Origin: a bacterium
GTDB lineage: Bacteria; Bdellovibrionota; Bacteriovoracia; Bacteriovoracales; Bacteriovoracaceae
Assembly: GCA_030425045.1 (NCBI GenBank)
Contig: JAUHVL010000014.1
Location: 1-64,000 of the forward strand
Direction of reading: 5' to 3'
DNA: 64,000 nucleotides
Below, in pieces: positions 25,927 through 34,021 of the stretch. How positions within the stretch are numbered: the stretch's first letter is position 1; the number at the start of each line of letters is the position of its first letter. The position numbers and the translations under genes are program-made. A model generated the notes under the pieces. That model was given only the letters and a program-made list of their open reading frames with translations, ran no database searches and was not told where the DNA came from.

Positions 25927-27042
25927 TTATATATTTAAGAGATAATTCTCAACACATCTGTCCCAAGAAAAATACCTCTGATAATATTCTTTTAACTTTA
26001 CTCGGATCAGCTCATCTTTTGTTTTCTCTTCGATGATATTATTTAAATATTCTGTAAAATTTTCAATATTATCCTCAGAGAAATAAAGTGGTGCTTCACG
26101 TAAAACGTTATCCGTCGTAAAACTTAAATTTGTAACAACTGGGAGGCCATATTTCATTGCGGCCATAAGGCTTCCTCTTCTCGTTGTCGCTCCATCGATA
26201 AAATAAGCAATCATTAAATCGGAGGAGTTAAATATCTCGACAACTTTAGAAGAGTTTACTTTTCCGTGAAATTGAGATCGACTAACTAAGAACTGGTATG
26301 TGTCATGATCAAAATATTTTTCACATTCTTCTCTACTCACACCAATAAATTCAAATTGTGCTTTATGAGATACCGCTTTTTTAAAATGACGAAAAAGTTC
26401 TAGTGAGCTTTTTGAGGAATGTAATGTGCCAAAATGAACAATTTTTACTTTATCAGACTCTTCTTTAGCTATTTCAGAATTTTCCTCAACTGTAATATTC
26501 GAGGGAACGGGAAGGTGTGTAATTTTATCCTTACAAAGAGGTAAATAATACGAAATTTCTTTTACAAAATTTTCAGTTGAACAAAAAATTCGAGATGATA
26601 CATTTCCTATTATTGAAACGGAAATACGATGGCAGGGGTGGATAATCCAACTCTTAGGCTGATGATAAAAAAAGGGGTACCACAACTCATGAAACATAAC
26701 CTGAACTTTGATATCTCGATAAAATACTTTAATAAATAATACGAATAAAGGTAATGAGAAGTTTATACCGGCCCTTCCATACATATAGGGAACAAACTGA
26801 ATTAGTATTCGATCAATATCATGTTTTTTATGTATTTTATTAAAGTTTTTGAGCAATTGCCAAAAACTCCATCGTTTTGAAATTTTATACAGAGGGATAC
26901 TTTCATCAGAAATAGCATTTTCATGTGTTAGAACAACGACACTCTCATTATTTTTATTTAGATTAGAGACAAACTTCGTTGTATAGTCACTTAAACCATC
27001 CATTGTCGGCTTAAACTTTGAACTAACAACTAAAACACTCAC
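25927..27042 (-). CDS. Glycosyltransferase family 4 protein
   Basis: 371 residues. N-terminus 'VLVVSSKFKPTMDGLSDYTTKFV' (acceptor loop) and 'KIVHFGTLHSSKSSLELFRHFKKA'. The donor site region 'SDLMIAYFIDGATTRRGSLMAAMKYGLPVVTNL' has a less canonical motif in which the usual P-x-x-E-G-x-x-x-x-x-x-E is replaced by 'DGATTRRGSLMAAM', so the first catalytic Glu of E-x7-E is not obvious. It may be an active divergent GT4 or have altered donor use. Confidence 0.75.
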   Translation of the reverse strand: MSVLVVSSKFKPTMDGLSDYTTKFVSNLNKNNESVVVLTHENAISDESIPLYKISKRWSFWQLLKNFNKIHKKHDIDRILIQFVPYMYGRAGINFSLPLFVLFIKVFYRDIKVQVMFHELWYPFFYHQPKSWIIHPCHRISVSIIGNVSSRIFCSTENFVKEISYYLPLCKDKITHLPVPSNITVEENSEIAKEESDKVKIVHFGTLHSSKSSLELFRHFKKAVSHKAQFEFIGVSREECEKYFDHDTYQFLVSRSQFHGKVNSSKVVEIFNSSDLMIAYFIDGATTRRGSLMAAMKYGLPVVTNLSFTTDNVLREAPLYFSEDNIENFTEYLNNIIEEKTKDELIRVKLKEYYQRYFSWDRCVENYLLNI

Positions 27043-27050
27043 TTTTTCTC

Positions 27051-28499
27051 CTAAGAAAACCTATCCAAAACTTTACTAACAAGTTTTTTAATATCTGATT
27101 TTGAACTTTTATCTAATACTAAGATAATAAATAAAAATAAAAAAATATAACTAAATGTTTTTACAAAAATATTTATATTAAGAATTGAAAAGTATATAAG
27201 GAAATAGGGAATAAGAGTCGCGGATAAAACGGAAAAGAACCTCCAAATAGCTTCGAACCTAACCCACTCTTTTGTATTAATATAGACATAGAGAAGACAA
27301 AGAAAATAGATAACGACCTGAGAAATAAAGTATCCCTTAAGCCCTAACTTAGAACAAAAAATTACAATTCCTAAATACTCCATAATCACTAATGCAATCT
27401 CAATTTTAGTGAGAACATGAGGTCTTCCTTGAGCATTAATAATTGTTGTACCGATGAAACGAACTGCTGACAAACCAATATACAATGCTGCGAGTGGTAC
27501 AAGATCTCTTGCCAATGCCCATTTATCGGGAAAAACTATATCAATAATATTTGGACCGATTGTTCCACCTAATCCAAAAATGAATCCAAGTGCAAGAACC
27601 ATATTTTCAATTGCCCGACTAGATAAATGTTTCGCCTCTTCTTTTGATTTATGAACTTTTGATAAAGCGGGTAAAAATACACTATTGTAATTATAGGCAA
27701 AGACCATTGGTATACTAACAAGGCCTATGACCCAAAACATTAAACCCATTTCATCTACACTCAAATATAGAGATAATATGATGGGAAAGAAAATCCCTCG
27801 AGAAGTAGGAATAATCGAATTAAGTTGGTAGAAGAATCCTCTTTTGTAAGTTTCTTTATCAAATGTTTTGAAAGAAAAACGTGGTAGAATAATTCTCTTT
27901 TTAATAGAATAACTCATGATCAAAGAGACTGTCTGTCTTGCTAAATTCGCAATAATAAAACTCCAAACACCAAACCCCAAAACAGCTAAAATGATTTGAG
28001 TGAGGTAAAGAGTTACACTTGAGGCCATATCAATTTTAGCAATCTCTTTAAACTCTAATTCTCTTATAAGCATTAATTTAGGAACAGAACTTATCACCTC
28101 AAAGGGAATGATTAAAACATACAGGCCTAAAAGGTGGGGGTTGGTAAAATTAAATTTGTAGTGGTCAATCAAAAATGGTTGAGCAATGAAAAAGCCAGCA
28201 ACAAGTAGTAAGGCCAAAAGAATTCTAATCCCAAAAAAAGATTGAAATTCTTGATCTGAAATTTCCTCCGACTTTTGTTGTAAATGAATAGATAATCCAA
28301 TATCGGAGAGAAAAAGAAGGGCACCTACAAAACTACTTAAAATACCAAATTCACCATAGTCCCCAGGAGTTAAATAATAAGCGAGAATATAAGATGAAGC
28401 GATTTGTAAAATATTTGTCAAAACAGAGCGTAAAGACATGGCCATAAAACCAAACCTAGACTTATCAGCTAAATTTTCTTTTTTTTCAGTTTTATTCAT
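27051..28499 (-). CDS. Wzx-type lipid-linked oligosaccharide flippase
   Basis: 482 residues with about 12-14 hydrophobic segments and the MOP-superfamily pattern: N-terminal 'GFMAMSLRSVLTNILQIASSYILAYYLTPGDYGEFG', then 'FGVWSFIIANLARQTVSLIMSY' in the middle. Polysaccharide-biosynthesis MATE-like exporters of this kind flip undecaprenyl-linked sugar units across the inner membrane. Spacing to neighbours is 1-8 bases, in the same operon as the glycosyltransferases. Confidence 0.87.
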   Translation of the reverse strand: MNKTEKKENLADKSRFGFMAMSLRSVLTNILQIASSYILAYYLTPGDYGEFGILSSFVGALLFLSDIGLSIHLQQKSEEISDQEFQSFFGIRILLALLLVAGFFIAQPFLIDHYKFNFTNPHLLGLYVLIIPFEVISSVPKLMLIRELEFKEIAKIDMASSVTLYLTQIILAVLGFGVWSFIIANLARQTVSLIMSYSIKKRIILPRFSFKTFDKETYKRGFFYQLNSIIPTSRGIFFPIILSLYLSVDEMGLMFWVIGLVSIPMVFAYNYNSVFLPALSKVHKSKEEAKHLSSRAIENMVLALGFIFGLGGTIGPNIIDIVFPDKWALARDLVPLAALYIGLSAVRFIGTTIINAQGRPHVLTKIEIALVIMEYLGIVIFCSKLGLKGYFISQVVIYFLCLLYVYINTKEWVRFEAIWRFFSVLSATLIPYFLIYFSILNINIFVKTFSYIFLFLFIILVLDKSSKSDIKKLVSKVLDRFS

Positions 28500-28500
28500 A

Positions 28501-29565
28501 TCAAAGAAACTTTCTATATACCTCTAAACATTTTTGAGAAACGATACTCCATGTAAAATGTTGATGAACATGATTACTAAACTGCTCGCTTGAAAGATTA
28601 CTTTTTTTAACCTCATCAATCTTGTCTCTTAAAACTTGGGTATTACCATGAGAAAAGACAAATTTTTCAGAAAGTGCTACTTCAGGGTAAGAACCAATAT
28701 TTGAGACAATAACCGGAGTTCCTGTTGCCATGATCTCAACAGGTGCAAGTCCGAATAACTCTGGTTCTCCAGGAATAATATTTCCGTCTACATTAATATT
28801 TGTACTCGGGAAAATCGCCAGCTCTGAAGTCACGATCTCTTCGTATAACTCTTCGTCTTTTAAATTTTGTTTAAATTCAATATTTTTATTTTCAGAAATT
28901 TGTTTCAGGTACCTATAATATTCATCGTCATCATTAAAGCGACCGACAATAACCAACTTCTCATCATCCCTGAGGCACTTGATAATATGATGATGCCCCT
29001 TATGAGGAAGGATTCGACCTGTGCTTATATATTTATTTTTGATTTTCTTTCTTTGTGACTTTTTAAAATGATTGATATCAGCTCCGCCATAGATAACAGA
29101 ACCTAAACCATTCTCTAAATTTAAGGATTTTTTCGAATGATGGGAAACGCAGAGAAACTGCTTTACAAGATACTTCACACCAAGACGGTGTAAAAACGTT
29201 GCACCTCCTCCCCCATGATCTGTCACAAAGACGGGTTTATTAAAGAGATATCCTAATACTAAGTACATTTCTGTCAGTAGATTAAAGTATTGATGGCAAT
29301 GAATCACATCAGCATTTCGTATAAGAGAAAATGAAGGAAGAGAAAGAGGATTAAGTATATTTCCTCGAATATTTTTTAGAGGTTTAACAATATTATACTC
29401 TACTTCATCTTGAACAAATATTTTATTTTTTTTCCCATAAGAAAGTAGGGTTACCTGATGACCACCTTTTTGCATTTCTTTACATAGTTCATAAACATAC
29501 CTTTCACCACCTCCTACAACAGAGTCTTGATGAAAGTATGTTGGTGAAATATGGAGGACATTCAT
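28501..29565 (-). CDS. Glycosyltransferase family 4 protein
   Basis: 354 residues. 'VLHISPTYFHQDSVVGGGERYVYELCKEM' is a textbook GT4 N-terminus with the G-G-x-E-R acceptor loop. 'STGRILPHKGHHHIIKCL' and 'EPELFGLAPVEIMATGTPVIVSNIGSYPEV' (E-x7-E) form the donor site. Overlaps the upstream GT2 gene by 4 bases. Cytoplasmic, sugar specificity unknown. Confidence 0.87.
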   Translation of the reverse strand: MNVLHISPTYFHQDSVVGGGERYVYELCKEMQKGGHQVTLLSYGKKNKIFVQDEVEYNIVKPLKNIRGNILNPLSLPSFSLIRNADVIHCHQYFNLLTEMYLVLGYLFNKPVFVTDHGGGGATFLHRLGVKYLVKQFLCVSHHSKKSLNLENGLGSVIYGGADINHFKKSQRKKIKNKYISTGRILPHKGHHHIIKCLRDDEKLVIVGRFNDDDEYYRYLKQISENKNIEFKQNLKDEELYEEIVTSELAIFPSTNINVDGNIIPGEPELFGLAPVEIMATGTPVIVSNIGSYPEVALSEKFVFSHGNTQVLRDKIDEVKKSNLSSEQFSNHVHQHFTWSIVSQKCLEVYRKFL

Positions 29566-30410
29566 TTTTTCTGTCGATTAATATATTGAGGAGTGTTTGG
29601 ATGAATAGGCTCAATATTTGGATCATCTTTTAAATGCTCTTGCTTTTCCCATTGCTTTAGATATTCAAGAAGAAGACCTCCTGCTGCGATTAATGAGACA
29701 ACAAGCCCCCACTTCCCATCTCGATACGACATTCCTGGATAAATATAAAAACGCTGAAACCATCTCAAAGTTCGATATAACATCTTAGGAAAGGTCATTT
29801 TATCTGGGTCTTTTTCAGGATCCCAACGGTCTAAATCACGATCAGAATAATAGTTTATTTTATTAACCCACATGGAGATTGAAGGATTTGTAAAGTGATC
29901 ATAGCGATGATCTAGCCGACCCCAAGTTCCTTCTCTTTTCATTTCTTCATGTTCACTTTTCGCTTCATATCGAGCGATACCCTTTTTGAAAATAGTAGTT
30001 CTCCAATTGTTTCTACCAAAGCCATACCTTAATAATTGGCCAAAGAAGTATAGGTTCGATTGTGCTTCATAACCATCAAATTGAGATGTTCCAGAAATAA
30101 CTTTTTCAAGAATTTCGTTTTTTAATTCTTCTGTAACGACTTCATCACTATCAAGTCTTAGAATCCATTTAGATTCCGCATTATCAATTCCATAGTTAAC
30201 ATTGTCATAAATAAAGCTTTCTCTCTCTAAAAATTTACAATTTTCATAAGAGGTACAAATTTTTTTTGTATCATCACTACTGAACATATCTACAATGATT
30301 ACTTCGTCACACCAAGTAAGTGAGTCCATTGTCGGTTTAATAAAATGAGCTACATTTTTTACTGGAATAACAGCAGCAATAGTTTCCCTTGAGGTCACAT
30401 CAAACTCCAA
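29562..30410 (-). CDS. Glycosyltransferase family 2, WaaE/KdtX-like
   Basis: 282 residues. The GT-A domain begins 'IAAVIPVKNVAHFIKPTMDSLTWCDEVIIVDMFSSDDT'. The metal-binding DxD is in 'ILRLDSDEVV', and 'RYEAKSEHEEM' resembles the C-terminal acidic motif of the LPS-core beta-1,4-glucosyltransferase WaaE group. A basic/aromatic C-terminal part (FYIYPGMSYRDGKWG...) may be an amphipathic membrane anchor. First gene of the minus-strand run 30410-20844, so the promoter of that run should lie in 30411-30567. Confidence 0.83.
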   Translation of the reverse strand: MEFDVTSRETIAAVIPVKNVAHFIKPTMDSLTWCDEVIIVDMFSSDDTKKICTSYENCKFLERESFIYDNVNYGIDNAESKWILRLDSDEVVTEELKNEILEKVISGTSQFDGYEAQSNLYFFGQLLRYGFGRNNWRTTIFKKGIARYEAKSEHEEMKREGTWGRLDHRYDHFTNPSISMWVNKINYYSDRDLDRWDPEKDPDKMTFPKMLYRTLRWFQRFYIYPGMSYRDGKWGLVVSLIAAGGLLLEYLKQWEKQEHLKDDPNIEPIHPNTPQYINRQKK

Positions 30411-30567
30411 TTTTTATCTAAAATTTGTATTAGAAATACTGGTACTATTTTATATCGAATTAAGATATTTTTTTAGTAAAAAGAATAAAGCAAAAAGATC
30501 AACTACTAGAATAGCTCGCTCCTATGCAAAAAAGAGTTATAATTAAAAAAAAGTTTTAGGAATCTTT
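30411..30567. promoter_or_regulatory. Divergent promoter region between the GT2 operon and a methyltransferase
   Basis: A 157-base, very AT-rich gap. For the plus-strand methyltransferase a TATAAT lies at 30538-30543, about 25 bases upstream of the ATG, with an AGGA ribosome site after it. No good -35 is found at 16-18 bases. The minus-strand GT2 gene must also have its promoter here but no single candidate stands out. Confidence 0.4.
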
Positions 30568-31089
30568 ATGAAGATATTATCTATTGGTGCTGGAAATCAA
30601 AAAAGAGTTGAAAATCTCACGACACTTGATATAGCTGAAGAAACAAATCCAGATATAGTCTGGAACCTCAATGATTTTCCCTATCCAATTGAAGATAATT
30701 CTTTTGATTTAATCGAATGTTACGATGTTATAGAGCATGTAGACAACATTCCTAAAGTAATGGAAGAGTGCCACAGAATTTTAAAAGCAGGTGGCAAGAT
30801 TAATCTTACAACACCTCATTATTCATGTAATAACTCATACATCGACCCAACACATAGGTTTCATTTAAGTTATTTTTCTTTTGACTGTTTTGACTCTTCT
30901 CATACTTACTCATATTACTCAAAAGCTAGGTTTAAAATTGTGGAACGACAAATTCTTTTTGAGGGTAGTCGTATTTATAAATCAATTATGAGTAGAATTG
31001 TGAGACTTTCTCCACATTTTTACGAGAAAAAACTGGCATGGATTTTACCTGCTTGGTTTTTAAGTTTCTCTCTCCAAGCAGATAAGTAA
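30568..31089 (+). CDS. Class I SAM-dependent methyltransferase
   Basis: 173 residues, a short methyltransferase_11-type fold. The SAM loop is 'KILSIGAGN' (motif I, G-x-G-x-N). The post-I acidic residue is in 'LDIAEETNPDIVWNLND', 'NSFDLIECYDVIEHVDN' is motif II, and 'MEECHRILKAGGKINLTTPH' is motif III. The target is unknown; location between glycosyltransferase and chain-length genes suggests methylation of a sugar or terminal residue. Alone on the plus strand, with its own TATAAT upstream. Confidence 0.82.
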   Translation: MKILSIGAGNQKRVENLTTLDIAEETNPDIVWNLNDFPYPIEDNSFDLIECYDVIEHVDNIPKVMEECHRILKAGGKINLTTPHYSCNNSYIDPTHRFHLSYFSFDCFDSSHTYSYYSKARFKIVERQILFEGSRIYKSIMSRIVRLSPHFYEKKLAWILPAWFLSFSLQADK

Positions 31090-31641
31090 TTATCTACGAT
31101 CTCTTTTTACTTCACGATATACAAGGATAGTACTAAGGGTAGTTGCAAGAACTCCAATCAAAGATGTGTAATAAGCTCTATTTTGAAAATATTCACTTTT
31201 TCTAATAAAAACAGTATCTCCTGGCTGAAGTTTGTACTTATGGGCCTCACTATCTCCACCTTCAGTAAGATCAAACCTTCTGGTTTCTAACTTTTCTCCA
31301 TTTTTTCTTGTTATCTTCACTCCATCAAGAACGCCATCAGAGCGAGGACCTCCGGCCATAGAGAGACCTTTTACTAGTGTTGTATCAAGAGGAATAAAGT
31401 GTAGACCAGTTTTAGAAACTTCACCCCAAAAATGTACAGGCATTAATACTTTATCTTTCACAGAGGGAGAATAATAAATCGAACCTGCTGCTTTATTTAT
31501 ACTTTGAATTTCTGAAGGAAGAGCAAGTTCTCGAATATTAAGACTTGGTTTTTTATTTTCAGACTTTTCCTCTTTTGAAAAAGCAGCTGATGAGTAAAAA
31601 AGTAAATTTGTAGCAATAAATACGTGGATAAATGTTTTCAT
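31090..31641 (-). CDS. Short SLBB-domain polysaccharide export protein with C-terminal membrane segment
   Basis: 183 residues. A signal peptide (to about 'SSAAFSKEE') is followed by one SLBB-like domain: 'VHFWGEVSKTGLHFIPLDTTLVKGLSMAGG', then 'YKLQPGDTVFIRKSE'. A hydrophobic helix ('YTSLIGVLATTLSTILVYRE') near the C-terminus ends in a basic tail. Wza-type exporters normally have a Poly_export domain, two SLBB domains and about 350 residues, and this protein lacks the first part. Probably a reduced export-channel partner for the Wzz-like protein encoded just upstream. A minus-strand TATAAT (31672-31667) precedes the gene. Confidence 0.72.
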   Translation of the reverse strand: MKTFIHVFIATNLLFYSSAAFSKEEKSENKKPSLNIRELALPSEIQSINKAAGSIYYSPSVKDKVLMPVHFWGEVSKTGLHFIPLDTTLVKGLSMAGGPRSDGVLDGVKITRKNGEKLETRRFDLTEGGDSEAHKYKLQPGDTVFIRKSEYFQNRAYYTSLIGVLATTLSTILVYREVKRDRR

Positions 31642-31705
31642 AAAAACATTTTAACACTTCCAAGGTATTATACAACATTAATAGAGTTTATTAGTCGCAT
31701 ATAAA

Positions 31706-33217
31706 CTAATCAAAGTCAGGAGTAGATCCGATAATTGTAATTCCATCGAATGTCTTTTCAAGTTCGGCTTCATCAAGAATTCGATCATCAATGAGATAAC
31801 GCAATAATATTCCAAGGAATAAAAGGAAGAGAGAGAGAGTGATGGAAAATAGAACAATCTTTACAACGGAGGCTTTTTTATAAACTCTCATCCCACCCAT
31901 TTCTATATCAAAAATAAGATCAGAAACAACCGTCGTTTCTACTAGTCTTAGCTGAGCCGCTTTTGCTTCTAATAATTTTATTGACTCTAGAATTGGAGCA
32001 ATTTGTTCAAATGTATTATTAATTTTGATAATTTCTTGAGTCACTTCTTTTTTCATCGCTTCATACTTTTTGTATTCGCGGTTTATCTTAATGACTTGCT
32101 TGGAGAGAACCTGATAGTCAAACTCAGTTACTTCTTTCTCTTTATCTTTTTGATCGAGAAATTCCATAGTGTATCCAGCAGATCGGGCCCCCAAACCAAT
32201 TTTCTTAAGCTCTGTTTCTAATTGTCTCTTTTTCTTTTCAAGTTGAGCGAGAATCGCTTTGTCTTTTTCTCCAATTTGATCAGATAAAATCTTAATCGCA
32301 TCAATATCTTTTCTAACTTTTTCAATACGTGATTGAATGAGGACCCTCTTCGTAATTTTATCTTTTTCGCTGATATTGATATCTTTCTCAGCTGTTTCTT
32401 TGGTTTTCTTAAGTTTAGACTCCATATAAGATAATTGAATATTCTTATTCTGATATTCTCTGCCATAAGAGTTCATTTTATTTGTTATTTGATCAAGTTC
32501 ATCCTCAAGTTCTTTTTTCTTTTGCTTAAGAGCATAGACATCTATTCCATTAAGCTCTTTTCTTTTCTTCTCAATGAGCCCCTCTGTCACTTTAATTTGC
32601 TCATTCATTTTTCTTTTTTGAGTCACTCTTCTGGTACGAACAATTTCTTCAACCACTAAGCTGATTAACTCTCGAGTTGTAAAAGAGTCTAAAGTTTTAA
32701 CTTCGACCCAATACTTTTTAGATAAGGCAGGATCCATTTTGATTGAAATAAATCCGGCAACTGTATTTCTTAAAACTTTAATTTTACATTCTTTACTTTC
32801 ACCACAAGAAGAAAATAAAATTCTCGATGTAACGACCTCTTTTCCATTTAGACCAGTAAAAATCATTCTATTTAGCTGAGGATGGACATATAATTTTTCA
32901 GCAAAAGACTGAAGAAAGTCTAGGTTTTGAACGAGACTTGTCACTTCACCTGGACTCATCCCCTCACCTTCATCTCCTCCTCCCATACGGGCCATTATTG
33001 CCATGGCGCCACCGCCTCCACCAGCATCTGCAGAGGAATAAACAAATGACTTTTGCAGCATAAAGATATTATTTTGCTCAATATACTGTTTTCCCCCATA
33101 CCCAATTGCAATGAGGGGGACGATTATGGCCAAGAAACCATAACGACGTAACAACTTCCACAAATGTGGAAAGTTTATAATGGTCGTTTCATCTAATAAG
33201 ATGCCAAGTTTCTTCAA
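31706..33217 (-). CDS. Wzz/Wzc-like polysaccharide chain-length (co-polymerase) protein
   Basis: 503 residues. A cytoplasmic N-terminus leads into a first membrane helix (about 26-42), then a periplasmic domain with a Gly/Met-rich insert ('AGGGGGAMAIMARMGGGDEGEG'). Long coiled coils (about 210-440, repeating K/E/Q heptads) follow, then a second membrane helix (about 455-480, 'VLFSITLSLFLLFLGILLRYLI') and a short tail. This two-helix, coiled-coil layout is that of polysaccharide co-polymerases, which set glycan chain length. The kinase domain of Wzc is absent; the two P-loop-like proteins encoded directly upstream may take that place. Confidence 0.75.
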   Translation of the reverse strand: MKKLGILLDETTIINFPHLWKLLRRYGFLAIIVPLIAIGYGGKQYIEQNNIFMLQKSFVYSSADAGGGGGAMAIMARMGGGDEGEGMSPGEVTSLVQNLDFLQSFAEKLYVHPQLNRMIFTGLNGKEVVTSRILFSSCGESKECKIKVLRNTVAGFISIKMDPALSKKYWVEVKTLDSFTTRELISLVVEEIVRTRRVTQKRKMNEQIKVTEGLIEKKRKELNGIDVYALKQKKKELEDELDQITNKMNSYGREYQNKNIQLSYMESKLKKTKETAEKDINISEKDKITKRVLIQSRIEKVRKDIDAIKILSDQIGEKDKAILAQLEKKKRQLETELKKIGLGARSAGYTMEFLDQKDKEKEVTEFDYQVLSKQVIKINREYKKYEAMKKEVTQEIIKINNTFEQIAPILESIKLLEAKAAQLRLVETTVVSDLIFDIEMGGMRVYKKASVVKIVLFSITLSLFLLFLGILLRYLIDDRILDEAELEKTFDGITIIGSTPDFD

Positions 33218-34021
33218 CTAGAAAATCCTCCACCATGGTTTTTTGCTCTTTATAGGATTATTTTCAGCTTCTTTGTTTTGATGTGTATGTTCATCAAAAA
33301 GTAAACCTTTTAAATTAATTCCGTATCCTATAAAGAATTGTTTAATTTCATCAATATCTGCCTTCTTACTTAATTTCTGCGTAACAATAATTGAGATTGA
33401 TTCGTATTTCATTATGTATGGGAAATATGCCTCTGAATCATTTTCAATTTTAAACAATTCAGGAACATCCCAAAAGACTATGTCATATTGATCAACGATT
33501 TGTTCAATAAAGTCTTCTACACTATCAACTTTTTTTCTATTTGTTATTCTGATCAACTTATTAAAATCAATAAATTCAAAATGATCATGAAAATTGTGAA
33601 TTTCAATTTTTACCCCAGAATCATCGTACTCGTACTCAAAAGTATCACTTGTCTTTACAATATTTTTAAAGACACAATCGTATAAATTATCTGAGATGAT
33701 TCCAATTCTTAGGTCTTCTTTATGATCGAAGAAACTCGCCAAGCCTAAGATTGTTTTTTGCTGAGATGTTTGATATCCCGTAGAAGCAATTGCAAACGAG
33801 CTTACACCATTAACATAATCGGTATGAAAACTTCGTCCAATTTTGAATAATTCATGGTGATTCGCTACTTTATAGAAATACTTATTGGACTTCTTTTTCT
33901 TGCGTGAGGGATCCCCCACAAGCTTCAAGCTTTTATCCGATTCTTGTTTAGCTTGAGCTTCCATCATCTCTGAAGACTCATCTAACTCATGAATGTCATT
34001 CCACTCTTTTTCAGAACCCAC
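33218..34021 (-). CDS. ParA/BY-kinase-fold protein with decayed P-loop (paralogue 1)
   Basis: 267 residues. Residues 1-45 are acidic then Lys-rich. The rest looks like a CpsD/MinD-type fold: the loop position 'ASTGYQTSQQKTILGLASFF' (about 79-98, K89-T90) replaces the usual G-E-G-K-S/T Walker A, and 'YDIVFWDVPEL' (about 179-189) keeps the Walker B-like strand. No Tyr-rich tail is present, so tyrosine autophosphorylation is unlikely. The 'FYKVANHHELFKIGRSFHTDYVNGV' segment is shared with the larger protein encoded next to it. Encoded one base before the Wzz-like gene; probably its cytoplasmic partner. Confidence 0.6.
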   Translation of the reverse strand: MGSEKEWNDIHELDESSEMMEAQAKQESDKSLKLVGDPSRKKKKSNKYFYKVANHHELFKIGRSFHTDYVNGVSSFAIASTGYQTSQQKTILGLASFFDHKEDLRIGIISDNLYDCVFKNIVKTSDTFEYEYDDSGVKIEIHNFHDHFEFIDFNKLIRITNRKKVDSVEDFIEQIVDQYDIVFWDVPELFKIENDSEAYFPYIMKYESISIIVTQKLSKKADIDEIKQFFIGYGINLKGLLFDEHTHQNKEAENNPIKSKKPWWRIF

